From DASXPG01 sp044449445 (GTDB lineage Bacteria; Gemmatimonadota; Gemmatimonadetes; Gemmatimonadales; JACORV01), in NCBI GenBank assembly GCA_044449445.1, contig JBIOIA010000009.1:1-28717 (forward strand): DNA of 28,717 nt, read 5' to 3'. How positions within the stretch are numbered: position 1 is the stretch's first letter; every line of letters starts with the position of its first letter. Below, in pieces: positions 6,143 to 14,297 of the stretch. The position numbers and the translations under genes were made by a program. Below the pieces are notes generated by a model that did no database searches, had not been told where the DNA came from, and saw nothing but the letters and a program-made list of their open reading frames with translations.

Positions 6143-7281
6143 AGTTCCTCCCGCTCATCGTCGCGAACCTGGGCCGCCACAAGCGGCGCACGGTGCTCAC
6201 GATCGCGAGCGTCGCGCTGGCGCTGTTCCTGTTCGCGTCGCTGCGGACCGTCGTGACGAGCATCAGCGCGGGCGCCGAGGTTGCCAGCGCCCGGCGCATG
6301 GTCGTGATGAACGCGAACGCCATCGTGTTTCCGCTGCCGACCAGCTATCGCGCGCGGCTCGGTCAGCTTCCCGGCGTCGAGCGGGTCTCGTGGGCCAACT
6401 GGTTCGGCGGCCAGTACGGAGATGGGAAGGTGTTCTTCGCCACCTTCGCGGTGGACCCGGAGTCGTATTTCGCGATGTACCCCGAGATCTCCGTGCCGGA
6501 GGACCAGAAGCAGGCGTTCTTCCATGAGCGGTCGGCGGCGTGTGTGGGCCGGGGCCTGATGGAGAAGTTCGGCTGGCACGTCGGGCAGGACATCACGATC
6601 CGCGGCACCATCTTCCCCGGCGACTGGACGTTCACGATCCGGGCCGTCTACACGCCGCTGGTCAAGGCGTATGACGACCGGTCGGTGATCTTCCACTGGG
6701 ACTACCTGGACGAGCGGACCAGCCACGCGGCGCAGACCGGCTGGTACATCCTCGAGCTGAAGGACCCCTCCTACGCCGGGGCCATCGTGAAGACCGTGGA
6801 CGACGGGTATCGCAACTCGAGCTCGCCGACCAAGACCGGGGACGAGAAGTCCTTCGCGGCGCAGTTCATCACAATGTGGGGCAACATCCAGTTCCTGATG
6901 AACGCGATCGGCACTGCCGTGGTCTTCGCCATCCTCATGGTGACGGCGAACGCGATGATGATGTCGGCGCGAGAGCGGACCGGCGAGTACGCGGTGCTCA
7001 AGACGATCGGGTTCACCGACCGGGCGCTGTTCGCGATGGTGATGCTGGAGGCCGTGCTGGTCGCCGGCCTCGGCGCCCTGATCGGCCTGGGCGGTGCGAA
7101 ACTCCTCTATCACGTGGGCGGCTTCAGCTTCGGCGGGTTCCTTCCCGGCTTCGACCCGACGGACGGGACGCTCGCCATCGGGGCGGGGCTCGCGGGGCTG
7201 CTGGCGCTGGCGAGCGGCGTCGTGCCGGCGGTGCGGGCCGCGCGGCTTCCGATCGTCCAGGCGCTGAGGCACGTCGAGTGA
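6139..7281 (+). CDS. FtsX-type ABC transporter permease 1 (MacB_PCD/FtsX)
   Basis: A 380-residue inner-membrane permease. One transmembrane helix lies near the N-terminus (about residues 15-37, RTVLTIASVALALFLFASL). A periplasmic MacB-like core domain follows (about 40-250, with a Cys at CVGRGLMEKFGWHVGQDI). Three C-terminal helices form the FtsX domain (about 255-372), including the usual RERTGEYAVLKTIGFTDRALF loop that contacts the ATPase. The ATG overlaps the ATPase stop, and the stop overlaps the GTG of permease 2. Two separate four-helix permeases imply a heterodimer, unlike MacB, where ATPase and permease are fused and homodimeric. The substrate cannot be inferred. Confidence 0.93.
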   Translation: MKFLPLIVANLGRHKRRTVLTIASVALALFLFASLRTVVTSISAGAEVASARRMVVMNANAIVFPLPTSYRARLGQLPGVERVSWANWFGGQYGDGKVFFATFAVDPESYFAMYPEISVPEDQKQAFFHERSAACVGRGLMEKFGWHVGQDITIRGTIFPGDWTFTIRAVYTPLVKAYDDRSVIFHWDYLDERTSHAAQTGWYILELKDPSYAGAIVKTVDDGYRNSSSPTKTGDEKSFAAQFITMWGNIQFLMNAIGTAVVFAILMVTANAMMMSARERTGEYAVLKTIGFTDRALFAMVMLEAVLVAGLGALIGLGGAKLLYHVGGFSFGGFLPGFDPTDGTLAIGAGLAGLLALASGVVPAVRAARLPIVQALRHVE

Positions 7282-8438
7282 ACATTCCGCTCATCTACAA
7301 CGTCCGCAGCGTCCTCCAGCGGCCGGTCTCGACGGCGATGACCGCGGCGGGCATCGCGCTCGTCGTCGCGGTGTTCATCGCGATGCTCGCGCTCGCCAAC
7401 GGGTTCCGGGCCGCGCTCATCAAGACGGGCTCCCCCGACAACGCGCTGGTGCTGCGCCGCGGCGCCGACGGCGAGCTGTCGAGCGGGATCACGCGCGAGG
7501 ACGCGCGCCTGATCGGCGCCTCGCCCCACGTTGCCGCCGACGCGCAGGGCCGGCCGTTGATCAGCCCCGAGGTCTACGTCGTGCTCAACATCCCGCACCG
7601 CCTGGGCGAAGGGGTGAGCAACACGGTGGCGCGCGGCGTGAGCGACATGGCCTTCACGGTGCGGCACAACATCAGGATCGTCGCGGGCCGCCGCTTCGAA
7701 TCGGGCAGGAGCGAGATCATCGTCGGGAAGAAGCTGGTGCCCAAGTTCGCACACACCGATGTCGGCGACACGCTGCGGTTCGCGGGGCGCGACTGGCTCG
7801 TGGTCGGACAGTTCGAGGCGGGCGGCTCGGCGTTCGAGTCGGAGATCTGGGGCGAGAACGAGCAGTTCATGCCCGTCTTCCGCGGCGAGGTGTTCCAGGC
7901 CGTCGCGTTCCGGCTCAAGGACCCGGCGGCCTTCGAGGACGTCAAGCGCGACTTCGAGGGCGACCTCCGGCTGACCGTGGACGTGCACCGCGAGTCGAGC
8001 TTCTACTCCGACCAGTCCAAGCTGCTCGGCAACGTGCTCAACATCCTGGGCATCGCGATCAGCAGCATCATGGCGGTGGGGGCGATCTTCGGTGCGGTCA
8101 ACACCATGTACGCGGCGATCGGCTCGCGCACGCCCGAGATCGCCGTGCTCCTCACCCTCGGCTTCAAGCCGCGCAGCGTCCTCGCCAGCTTCCTCGCCGA
8201 GTCGGCCATCATCGCGCTGTTCGGCGGGATCGCCGGCGCACTGCTCGCGCTGCCGATCAACGGCATCGTCACCAGCACGACCAACTGGGCCAGCTTCAGC
8301 GAGATCAGCTTCGCGTTCCGCGTGACCCCGTCGCTGCTGCTCTCGGGCGTGATCTTCGCGCTGGTGATGGGTGTGATCGGCGGGTTCTTCCCGGCGCGCC
8401 GCGCGTCGAGGATGCCCGTCGTCGAAGCGCTGCGTTAG
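7278..8438 (+). CDS. FtsX-type ABC transporter permease 2 (MacB_PCD/FtsX)
   Basis: A 386-residue paralogue of the preceding permease with the same layout: one N-terminal helix (about residues 17-40), a periplasmic domain, and three C-terminal helices (about 255-285, 305-330, 345-372). The coupling loop is SRTPEIAVLLTLGFKPRSVLASF, and the end FFPARRASRMPVVEALR is typical of the family. It starts at a GTG overlapping the stop of permease 1 (GTGA), which fits an obligate heterodimer made in equal amounts. Its TAG stop overlaps by four bases the stop of the convergent phzF-like gene, so no separate terminator fits between them. Confidence 0.93.
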   Translation: MNIPLIYNVRSVLQRPVSTAMTAAGIALVVAVFIAMLALANGFRAALIKTGSPDNALVLRRGADGELSSGITREDARLIGASPHVAADAQGRPLISPEVYVVLNIPHRLGEGVSNTVARGVSDMAFTVRHNIRIVAGRRFESGRSEIIVGKKLVPKFAHTDVGDTLRFAGRDWLVVGQFEAGGSAFESEIWGENEQFMPVFRGEVFQAVAFRLKDPAAFEDVKRDFEGDLRLTVDVHRESSFYSDQSKLLGNVLNILGIAISSIMAVGAIFGAVNTMYAAIGSRTPEIAVLLTLGFKPRSVLASFLAESAIIALFGGIAGALLALPINGIVTSTTNWASFSEISFAFRVTPSLLLSGVIFALVMGVIGGFFPARRASRMPVVEALR

Positions 8439-9226
8439 GCAACCAGCTCCGCCCGCAGGACCGTCACGGCTTTCCCGCACAGCGCCACGCGGTCGTCCTT
8501 GACCGCCACCTTCACGACGCCGCCCCTCGGCGAGGCCTGGTAGGCCAGGAATTCCTTCTTGCCGAGCTTGCCGGCCCAGTACGGTGCCAGCGCGCAGTGC
8601 GACGAGCCCGTGACCGGGTCCTCCGGCACCCCCACCGCCGGTGCGAAGAAGCGGGACACGAAGTCGAAGCCCGGCGTGGTCGCCACCGCCGTGACCACGA
8701 CGCCGCGCACCGGCAGCTGCGCGATCACGCCGAGATCGGGTTTGAGGTCGCGCACCGCCGCCTCCGAGGCCAGCTCGATCAGGTAGTCGAACTTGTACTT
8801 CGATACCGCCGTCGGACGCGCGCCGAGCGCGTCGGCGAGGCCCGGCGGGAGATCCGCGCGCTGGCTCGGCAGGGCGGGGAAATCGAGCACGACCCAGTCG
8901 CCGTCCCGTTCCGCATGCAGCACGCCGCTCCTGGTCCGGAACCGGATCGGCTTGCCCGCCGGCATCACGTGGTTCTCCCACATCGCGTGCGCGCTCGCGA
9001 TCGTCGCGTGGCCGCACAGGTCCACTTCGGAGCCCGGCGTAAACCACCGCAGCGCCACGTGATCGGGCCGGATGAGCAGGAACGCGGTCTCGCTCAGGTT
9101 CATCTCGCGCGCGACCTGCTGCATCCAGGCCTTGTCCTTCTCCTCGGGCAGCACGCAGACCGCGGCGGGATTGCCGCTGAAAGGCTTGTCGGTGAAGGCA
9201 TCCACGACGGTGATCGCCAACGGCAC
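8435..9226 (-). CDS. PhzF-family isomerase/epimerase
   Basis: A 263-residue member of the diaminopimelate-epimerase-like fold. The family includes the phenazine enzyme PhzF and many uncharacterised isomerases, and most genomes carry one with no known substrate. The N-terminal ITVVDAFTDKPFSGNPAAV is diagnostic. The catalytic Glu of PhzF matches E46 in NLSETAF. CGHATIA and the second-half EDPVTGSSHCALAPYW are intact. The GTG at 9226 is supported by GGAGG nine bases upstream; a longer frame reaching 9319 would add non-conserved residues. No phenazine genes are nearby, so phenazine synthesis should not be assumed. It is convergent with the permease operon and divergent from the S9 peptidase. Confidence 0.92.
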   Translation of the reverse strand: MPLAITVVDAFTDKPFSGNPAAVCVLPEEKDKAWMQQVAREMNLSETAFLLIRPDHVALRWFTPGSEVDLCGHATIASAHAMWENHVMPAGKPIRFRTRSGVLHAERDGDWVVLDFPALPSQRADLPPGLADALGARPTAVSKYKFDYLIELASEAAVRDLKPDLGVIAQLPVRGVVVTAVATTPGFDFVSRFFAPAVGVPEDPVTGSSHCALAPYWAGKLGKKEFLAYQASPRGGVVKVAVKDDRVALCGKAVTVLRAELVA

Positions 9227-9255
9227 GGTGATTCGCCTCCGAATCGGGGAGGCCG

Positions 9256-9262
9256 TAGAATA
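9256..9262. promoter_or_regulatory. Overlapping divergent -10 boxes between phzF-like gene and S9 peptidase
   Basis: The plus strand reads TAGAAT at 9256-9261, and the minus strand reads TATTCT over 9262-9257. The two -10-like boxes share five bases. The minus transcript would start near 9250, giving a short leader with the GGAGG. The plus transcript would start near 9268, giving about 66 nt before the GTG at 9334. No clear -35 is visible on either side. Confidence 0.4.
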
Positions 9263-9333
9263 GACGGACCAGCCGAACCTTGAAAGCCGCTCGCGCGACC
9301 TCGCCGGTCCGGGGCGCATCCGTGGAGGTCCTC

Positions 9334-11418
9334 GTGCGCGTCCCCGTTCTGACCATGCTGCTCTCCGGCGTGCTCGCCGGCGCCCTCGCGGCCCAGCGCC
9401 ACCCCGCGACGGCCACCGACTACTACAGGCTGACCAACGTGGCCTCGCCGGCCCTCTCGCCCAACGGCCGCCTCGTGGCGTTCACGGCGACCACCGTCGT
9501 CGAGGACAAGGACCGCCGCCACAGCGAGGTGTGGATGGCGCAGACCGACGGCTCGAGCCCGCCGTACCGCTTCACGAGTCCCGGCACCGAGGCGTCGAAT
9601 CCCGTCTGGTCGCCGGACGGCGCGCTGCTCGCGTTCACGAGCCGGCGCGAGGGCGGCGCCGACAGCACCACGACCACGTGGTTCCTGCGCACCGGGCCCG
9701 CGGCGGGCGAGGCGTTCCAGATCGCCGGCGTCAACGCCACGCCGGTCTGGTCGCCCGACGGCAGCCGGATCGCGTACCTGTGGCGCGGGCCCGCGCGCGA
9801 CACGGGCCGCGCCGATCGCCGCCGCGGCTGGGTCTCGGCCGACGCGATCACGCGCGGAAGCGATCCGCGCCGCTTCGACGGCCGCGTCATCACCTATCTG
9901 CCCTTCAAGGGCGACGAGCGCGGATACCTCGGCGATCCGTCCATCATGCCGCCCAATCACCTGTACGTCGTGCCCGCGGCGGGCGGCGAGCCGCGCCTGC
10001 TGACGCCCGGGTCGCTGTCGCAGAGCGCGCTCGACTGGTCGCCGGACGGGCGCACCATCGTGTTCGTGCAGGATTCGACCGAGCACGACTTCCTGCGCGA
10101 TGACGAGAACCCGGACCTCTGGAGCGCGGACGTCGCGAGCGGGCGGCTCACCAGGCTGACGAGCGCGCGCGGCTACGAGCGCGGTCCGCGCTTCTCGCCC
10201 GACGGCCGCAGCATCGCATACCTCTGCTCGCGCGGGCGGGGCGAGCCCGTGGACGTGTGCGTCATGCCGGCCGCGGGCGGCGAATCGCGCGACCTGACGT
10301 CGGGCTGGACGTACGATCCCGGCGGCATCGAGTGGTCGCACGACGGCCGCTGGCTGACGGTCGCAGCCGAGTACCAGGGCAGCTCGCACCGCTTCAGGGT
10401 GAGCGCGCGCGGCGGAGCGGTGGAGCAGGTGACGACCGGGCTCCGTCAGCTCGCCGGCTTCGATGAATCCGGCGACGGCCGCGTCATTGCGTACACCGGT
10501 TCCGACGTCACCCACCCTCCCGAGGTCTACGTCGCGGCGGCGGACGGCAGCGGCGAGCGGCGCATCACGTCGTTCAACGACTCCTACGCGGCCTCGGCGG
10601 ACCTGATCGCGGCCGACACGATCTGGTACAAGGGGCCCGGCAACCTGCCGATCGAAGCGTTTCTGATGAAGCCGGCCGGATGGCAGCCGGGCCGGCAGTA
10701 CCCGCTGGTGCTGTACATCCACGGCGGTCCGCACACGCAGTACGGCCATGTGTACTTCCACGAGTTCCAGATGCTCGCGGGGCAGGGCTACTGGGTGCTG
10801 TTCGCGAATCCGCGCGGCTCGACCGGCTACGGCCACGACTTCACGTTCGCGACGCGGGGCCGCTGGGGCATGGAGGACTACCAGGACCTGATGCTCGGCG
10901 TGGACGAGGTCATCCGCCGCACCGGGCAGGTGGACACGACCCGTCTCGCCGTCGCGGGAGGCTCCTACGGCGGATTCATGACCAACTGGATCCTCGGCCA
11001 CACGACGCGGTTCCGCGTCGCGGAAACCGACCGTTCGATCGTCAACTGGTTCTCGTGGTACGGATCATCCGACGCGCAGGGCTTGACGGACTACGAGTTC
11101 TACGGGCCGCCGTGGGAGCAGGACTCGCTGTATCGTGCGCTCTCGCCGATGACGTTCGCCCGCAACATGCGCACGCCGCTGCTGATCGTGCACAGCGAGG
11201 AGGACTTCCGCGTGCCGATGACCGACGCCGAGCAGCTGTACATGATGCTGCGCAAGCGCCGCGTCCCGGTGGAGTTCGTCCGCTATCCGCGCAGCTTCCA
11301 CGGCCTGTCGCGGACCGGACCGCCGTGGCTGCTCGTGGACCGGCTGGAGCGGATCAGGACCTGGTTCGCGCACTGGATGGAGACCGAGCCGCCGCGCGCC
11401 AGCAGCGATTCGCGCTAG
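9334..11418 (+). CDS. Exported S9-family (prolyl oligopeptidase-type) serine peptidase
   Basis: A 694-residue peptidase of the acylaminoacyl-peptidase/dipeptidyl-peptidase group that cleaves short peptides, probably in the periplasm. Residues 1-20 form a signal peptide (VRVPVLTMLLSGVLAGALA, cleavage near ALA-AQ). A beta-propeller made of TolB/PD40-like blades (recurring SPDG-IAY motifs) spans about 30-420. The alpha/beta-hydrolase domain is C-terminal, with catalytic Ser544 in GGSYGGF, Asp624 in SEEDFRVP and His656 in SFHG. The oxyanion region is YIHGGPHTQYG. The GTG at 9334 is chosen because GGAGG lies five bases upstream and it gives a clean signal peptide; a TTG at 9280 would add a non-signal extension. 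The stop overlaps that of the convergent lipoprotein gene in CTAG. Confidence 0.94.
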   Translation: MRVPVLTMLLSGVLAGALAAQRHPATATDYYRLTNVASPALSPNGRLVAFTATTVVEDKDRRHSEVWMAQTDGSSPPYRFTSPGTEASNPVWSPDGALLAFTSRREGGADSTTTTWFLRTGPAAGEAFQIAGVNATPVWSPDGSRIAYLWRGPARDTGRADRRRGWVSADAITRGSDPRRFDGRVITYLPFKGDERGYLGDPSIMPPNHLYVVPAAGGEPRLLTPGSLSQSALDWSPDGRTIVFVQDSTEHDFLRDDENPDLWSADVASGRLTRLTSARGYERGPRFSPDGRSIAYLCSRGRGEPVDVCVMPAAGGESRDLTSGWTYDPGGIEWSHDGRWLTVAAEYQGSSHRFRVSARGGAVEQVTTGLRQLAGFDESGDGRVIAYTGSDVTHPPEVYVAAADGSGERRITSFNDSYAASADLIAADTIWYKGPGNLPIEAFLMKPAGWQPGRQYPLVLYIHGGPHTQYGHVYFHEFQMLAGQGYWVLFANPRGSTGYGHDFTFATRGRWGMEDYQDLMLGVDEVIRRTGQVDTTRLAVAGGSYGGFMTNWILGHTTRFRVAETDRSIVNWFSWYGSSDAQGLTDYEFYGPPWEQDSLYRALSPMTFARNMRTPLLIVHSEEDFRVPMTDAEQLYMMLRKRRVPVEFVRYPRSFHGLSRTGPPWLLVDRLERIRTWFAHWMETEPPRASSDSR

Positions 11419-12914
11419 TCGTAGACGCAGAAGTACCGCACGTCCCGCGGCACGAGCCCGGCGCGCAGCCACCAGGTGCGGCTCCACGCGGCGCGCGCCG
11501 CGGGATTGCCGGCGCCGGCCTGCATCGCGGCGACGTAGTGTGACAGCGCCTTGCGCGCAGACTCCGGCGCCTCGGCCTTGTAGCCCGCGGAGTCCGCGCG
11601 CTCGCCGCCCGCGCCGTGGGACAGCGCGACGACGTCCCGATACGCGTCGCCGACCAGGTAGTGCACCTCGGCGGCGATCGGGCTCTGCGGCAGCCGGGTC
11701 AGGTACCGCTCCCCGTTCTCGATCACCCGCCGGAATCCTTCGGCGCCTCCCGCGCACGTGCCCGAGAAGTCGAATCCCGAGAGCAGCTGCGCGATCAGGA
11801 TCCGCTCGCCGAGTCGCGTGTCCCGCGCGAGCGCCCGGGCTTCAGTCAACCACGTGTGGTGATAGACCTCCGTACCGTCGAGCTCCGCCCAGGAGAACCG
11901 CGCCCCGAGCGCCTTGAGCGGCGCCAGCGCGGGCTCGCCCTCCTTTTCGCACAGACGATAGCGGCACAACGCGCGGTCCAGCACCTGGTCGGCGACATAC
12001 AGCGCCGCGGCGCGCCGCGGCGGCGGCAGCGGCACCGCGGCCCGCAGCCAGCGCGCCAGCGGCTGGACCAGGCTGTCGCCCGAGCCCGCGCTTCGCGGAG
12101 TCGCGGATTGCCCGCCATCGAGCGCCGCGAGCAGCGGCGCCGAGAGCGCCGTGTCGAGCTGCGCGAGGCCGAGCGCGCTGTCGAGCGGGAAGGTGTCCAC
12201 CGGGACCCACGCGTCGCGCGGCGCGTCGCCTCCGGCCGAAACGCCCGAGATCGGCAGGTAAGCGAACGCCGTGACGATGCGCGGCCCGCCGCCCGGCGCG
12301 CTCTCGCGCAGCGCGGTCACCGCCGAAAGGCTGTCCCTGCCGAACCACGCGGTCCGGCTCCAGAACGCGGAGCCGAAAAAGTGCACGGCCCTCGGAACTT
12401 CCGTGCCGTAGAGCGTGCCTAACTGACGGTGGACCGAATCGGCGAGGGCGGTGGCGGCGAGCGAATCGGCGACCTCGACGTCCACCCACATCAGGCCGAT
12501 GACGCATTGCCGCGCCAGGTCGAGCGCGCCGGTATCCGGTACGGCGAGCGAAGGCGGCGGCGGCGGCGCGTAGAAGTACGCCGTGCGCACGATCGTGAGG
12601 GCGCCCGCGGCCGCCCGATGGGTCGCGAATGCGCACCACGGGCCCAGGTAGTACCGCGCGAGCGGCGTGGAGTCGGAGCCGAGGATCGTCTCGTCGGGGT
12701 GGAGCCCCTTCCACTCACCGAGGCTCGTGCCGGACCGGATCTGCCACAGCTCGAGCGCGATCTGGCCTTCGGGAGTGGCGGGATTGACCGCGACCGTGGC
12801 GGTGCCGCCCTCGCCGGCCGCGCGTTCGGGACCCCTGGCGCGGCACGCCAGGAAGGCGAGCGGCAGGGCCGTCCACAGCAGCGAACGGCGGGCGGTCCAT
12901 CCGGGGCGGATCAC
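11415..12914 (-). CDS. Hypothetical exported protein, probable lipoprotein
   Basis: A 499-residue protein that I do not recognise. The N-terminus has a positively charged start (RPGWTARR), a hydrophobic stretch and FLAC with Cys24. This is a near-lipobox (Phe rather than Leu at -3), so lipidation is likely but not certain. The body is Ala- and Leu-rich with many charged residues. A proline run (APPPPPSL) lies near residue 115, and the C-terminal third (about 390-490) looks like helical repeats of TPR type (AAEVHYLVGDAYRDV, ARKALSHYVAAMQAGAGNP). A CRYRLCEKEG pair of cysteines occurs near 330. It starts at a GTG with a TACATT box seven bases upstream and no Shine-Dalgarno. It is divergent from tilS and tail-to-tail with the S9 peptidase. 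Confidence 0.8.
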   Translation of the reverse strand: MIRPGWTARRSLLWTALPLAFLACRARGPERAAGEGGTATVAVNPATPEGQIALELWQIRSGTSLGEWKGLHPDETILGSDSTPLARYYLGPWCAFATHRAAAGALTIVRTAYFYAPPPPPSLAVPDTGALDLARQCVIGLMWVDVEVADSLAATALADSVHRQLGTLYGTEVPRAVHFFGSAFWSRTAWFGRDSLSAVTALRESAPGGGPRIVTAFAYLPISGVSAGGDAPRDAWVPVDTFPLDSALGLAQLDTALSAPLLAALDGGQSATPRSAGSGDSLVQPLARWLRAAVPLPPPRRAAALYVADQVLDRALCRYRLCEKEGEPALAPLKALGARFSWAELDGTEVYHHTWLTEARALARDTRLGERILIAQLLSGFDFSGTCAGGAEGFRRVIENGERYLTRLPQSPIAAEVHYLVGDAYRDVVALSHGAGGERADSAGYKAEAPESARKALSHYVAAMQAGAGNPAARAAWSRTWWLRAGLVPRDVRYFCVYD

Positions 12915-12921
12915 GCGAAAG

Positions 12922-12931
12922 AATGTAGCTT
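12922..12931. promoter_or_regulatory. Overlapping divergent -10 boxes in the 23-bp gap between the lipoprotein gene and tilS
   Basis: On the plus strand TAGCTT (12926-12931) ends six bases before the tilS GTG. On the minus strand TACATT (12927-12922) ends seven bases before the GTG of the lipoprotein gene. Both would start transcription at the start codon itself. The gap is too short for conventional leaders, which supports leaderless expression in both directions. Confidence 0.45.
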
Positions 12932-12937
12932 TGGGGC

Positions 12938-14297
12938 GTGACTCTCGCGCCGCTCCCCCCGCTCACGCCGCTGGCAGCGCGACTGGCCCGGCACCTCGAG
13001 CAGACCAGGCTCTTCGAGGGGCCGGGCCTCGCGCTGGTGGCGGTCTCGGGCGGACCGGACTCCATGGCGCTGCTCGACCTGCTGGCCTCGCTGGCGCCGG
13101 GACTCTCGCTCCAGTTGCTCGTCGTCCACGCCGACCACGGCATCCACAAGGGCAGCGCGCGGATCGCCGCGCAGGTGGAGCGCATCGCGAAGGAGCGCCA
13201 CGGACTCGAAACGCTCGTGCGCGCCCTCGCGCTCGGCGCCGATGCGGGAGAGACCCGCGCCCGCGACGCGCGCTACAAGTTCTTCCGCGAGGTGCAGAAG
13301 CAGCGGGGTGCGCGCTGGCTCGTCACCGCCCATCACGCCGACGACCAGGTCGAGACGGTCCTGCTCAGACTGCTGCGCGGGTCCGGGCCGACGGGGCTCG
13401 CCGGCATTCCCGCGCGCGGACCCGGCGGGCTGGTGCGGCCGCTGCTGCCGTTCACCCGGGCCGAGCTTGCCGAACACGTTCGGTCGCTGGGAGTCCAGGT
13501 CTTCGACGATCCGGCGAACCGCGATCCCAGGCACATGCGCTCGTGGGTGCGCGCCGAGCTGCTGCCGATGCTCGAATCACGACTGGGAAGCGCGGCGAGG
13601 GAGAGCCTGCTCGCCGCGCAGCAGCACGCTGCGCAGGACGTGGTGGCGTGGGACCTCGTCTTGGGCGCGCTCGGCACGCTCGACGTGCGCGCTGGCGAGG
13701 CGCGCGCCGACATTGCCCGTGCCGCACTCGCGGGCTATGATGGCGTTTTGGCGGCCCGATTGGTGCGCGCCGCGGCGCGTCGCGCCGGACTCGTCGTCGG
13801 GTCCGGCCCAGGCCGCCCGCGTCGCGAGCTTCGCGGCCGAGGCCGCGAGCGGCCGGCGCCTCGACCTGGGCGCGGGTCTCGAGGCTGAGGCGGCGTTCGA
13901 GCGGCTCATCATCCGGCGGGCGCTGCCCGCCGACGCGCCACTGGCACTCCTGGGCGACGCCGGCCGGGGCCGCTTCGGCGGCTTCGCGGTCAAGTGGAGG
14001 AAGGAACCGGCGCCCGACAAGGTGGGTCGGGAAGGCTGGACGACGTGGGTCGCGGGCGGCGATCTCACGGTCCGCGCTCCCGCGCGCGGGGACCGGCTGG
14101 TCCCGTTAGGCGGCACCGGCCACCGCGCGGTCTCGCGCCTGCTGATGGAAGCGCGCGTTGGCCGCGCCGATCGCTCGCGCCATCCGGTGGTCGCGCTGGG
14201 TGGCCGGCCGCTGTGGATCCCCGGCGTGTGCCGCGGCGACGCGGCGCTGCCCGAACCGGGAACTCTCGCCTTGAGGCTCGATGTTGAAGCCAGCTGA
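12938..14297 (+). CDS. tilS: tRNA(Ile)-lysidine synthase TilS, interrupted by a one-base frameshift near 13802
   Basis: TilS modifies C34 of the CAU-anticodon isoleucine tRNA to lysidine using ATP and lysine. The N-terminal PP-loop ATPase starts at GTG 12938, with SGGPDS at residues 37-42 and the HHADDQVETVLLRLLRG motif. This frame runs correctly to about residue 288 (LVVG) and then turns into low-complexity Arg/Gly. The rest of the gene, including the C-terminal tRNA-binding domain (LTVRAPARGDRLVPLGG), continues in the next frame to the TGA at 14295-14297. Dropping T13802 joins the two parts as VVG-PAQAARVASF, giving about 452 residues, the usual size. Because tilS is essential in nearly all bacteria, a sequencing or assembly error is likelier than a true lesion. 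It heads the classical tilS-hpt-ftsH order. Confidence 0.85.

Noticed and set aside
8435..9226. Phenazine biosynthesis locus
   Set aside because: A lone PhzF-family protein is common in genomes without phenazines, and no other phz gene is near.
9227..9319. Longer N-terminus for the PhzF-like protein
   Set aside because: GTG 9226 has GGAGG at correct spacing and begins the conserved ITVVDAFT strand; the extension crosses the divergent promoter.
7110..9416. A 768-codon minus-strand frame across permease 2 and the PhzF-like gene
   Set aside because: It is out of frame with the real PhzF-like gene and antisense to the permease; low-complexity composition and no motif.
13242..14297. A separate gene in the second tilS frame
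   Set aside because: Only its part after about 13803 is protein-like, and it completes the TilS C-terminal domain; before that it is antisensible shadow of the ATPase domain in another frame.
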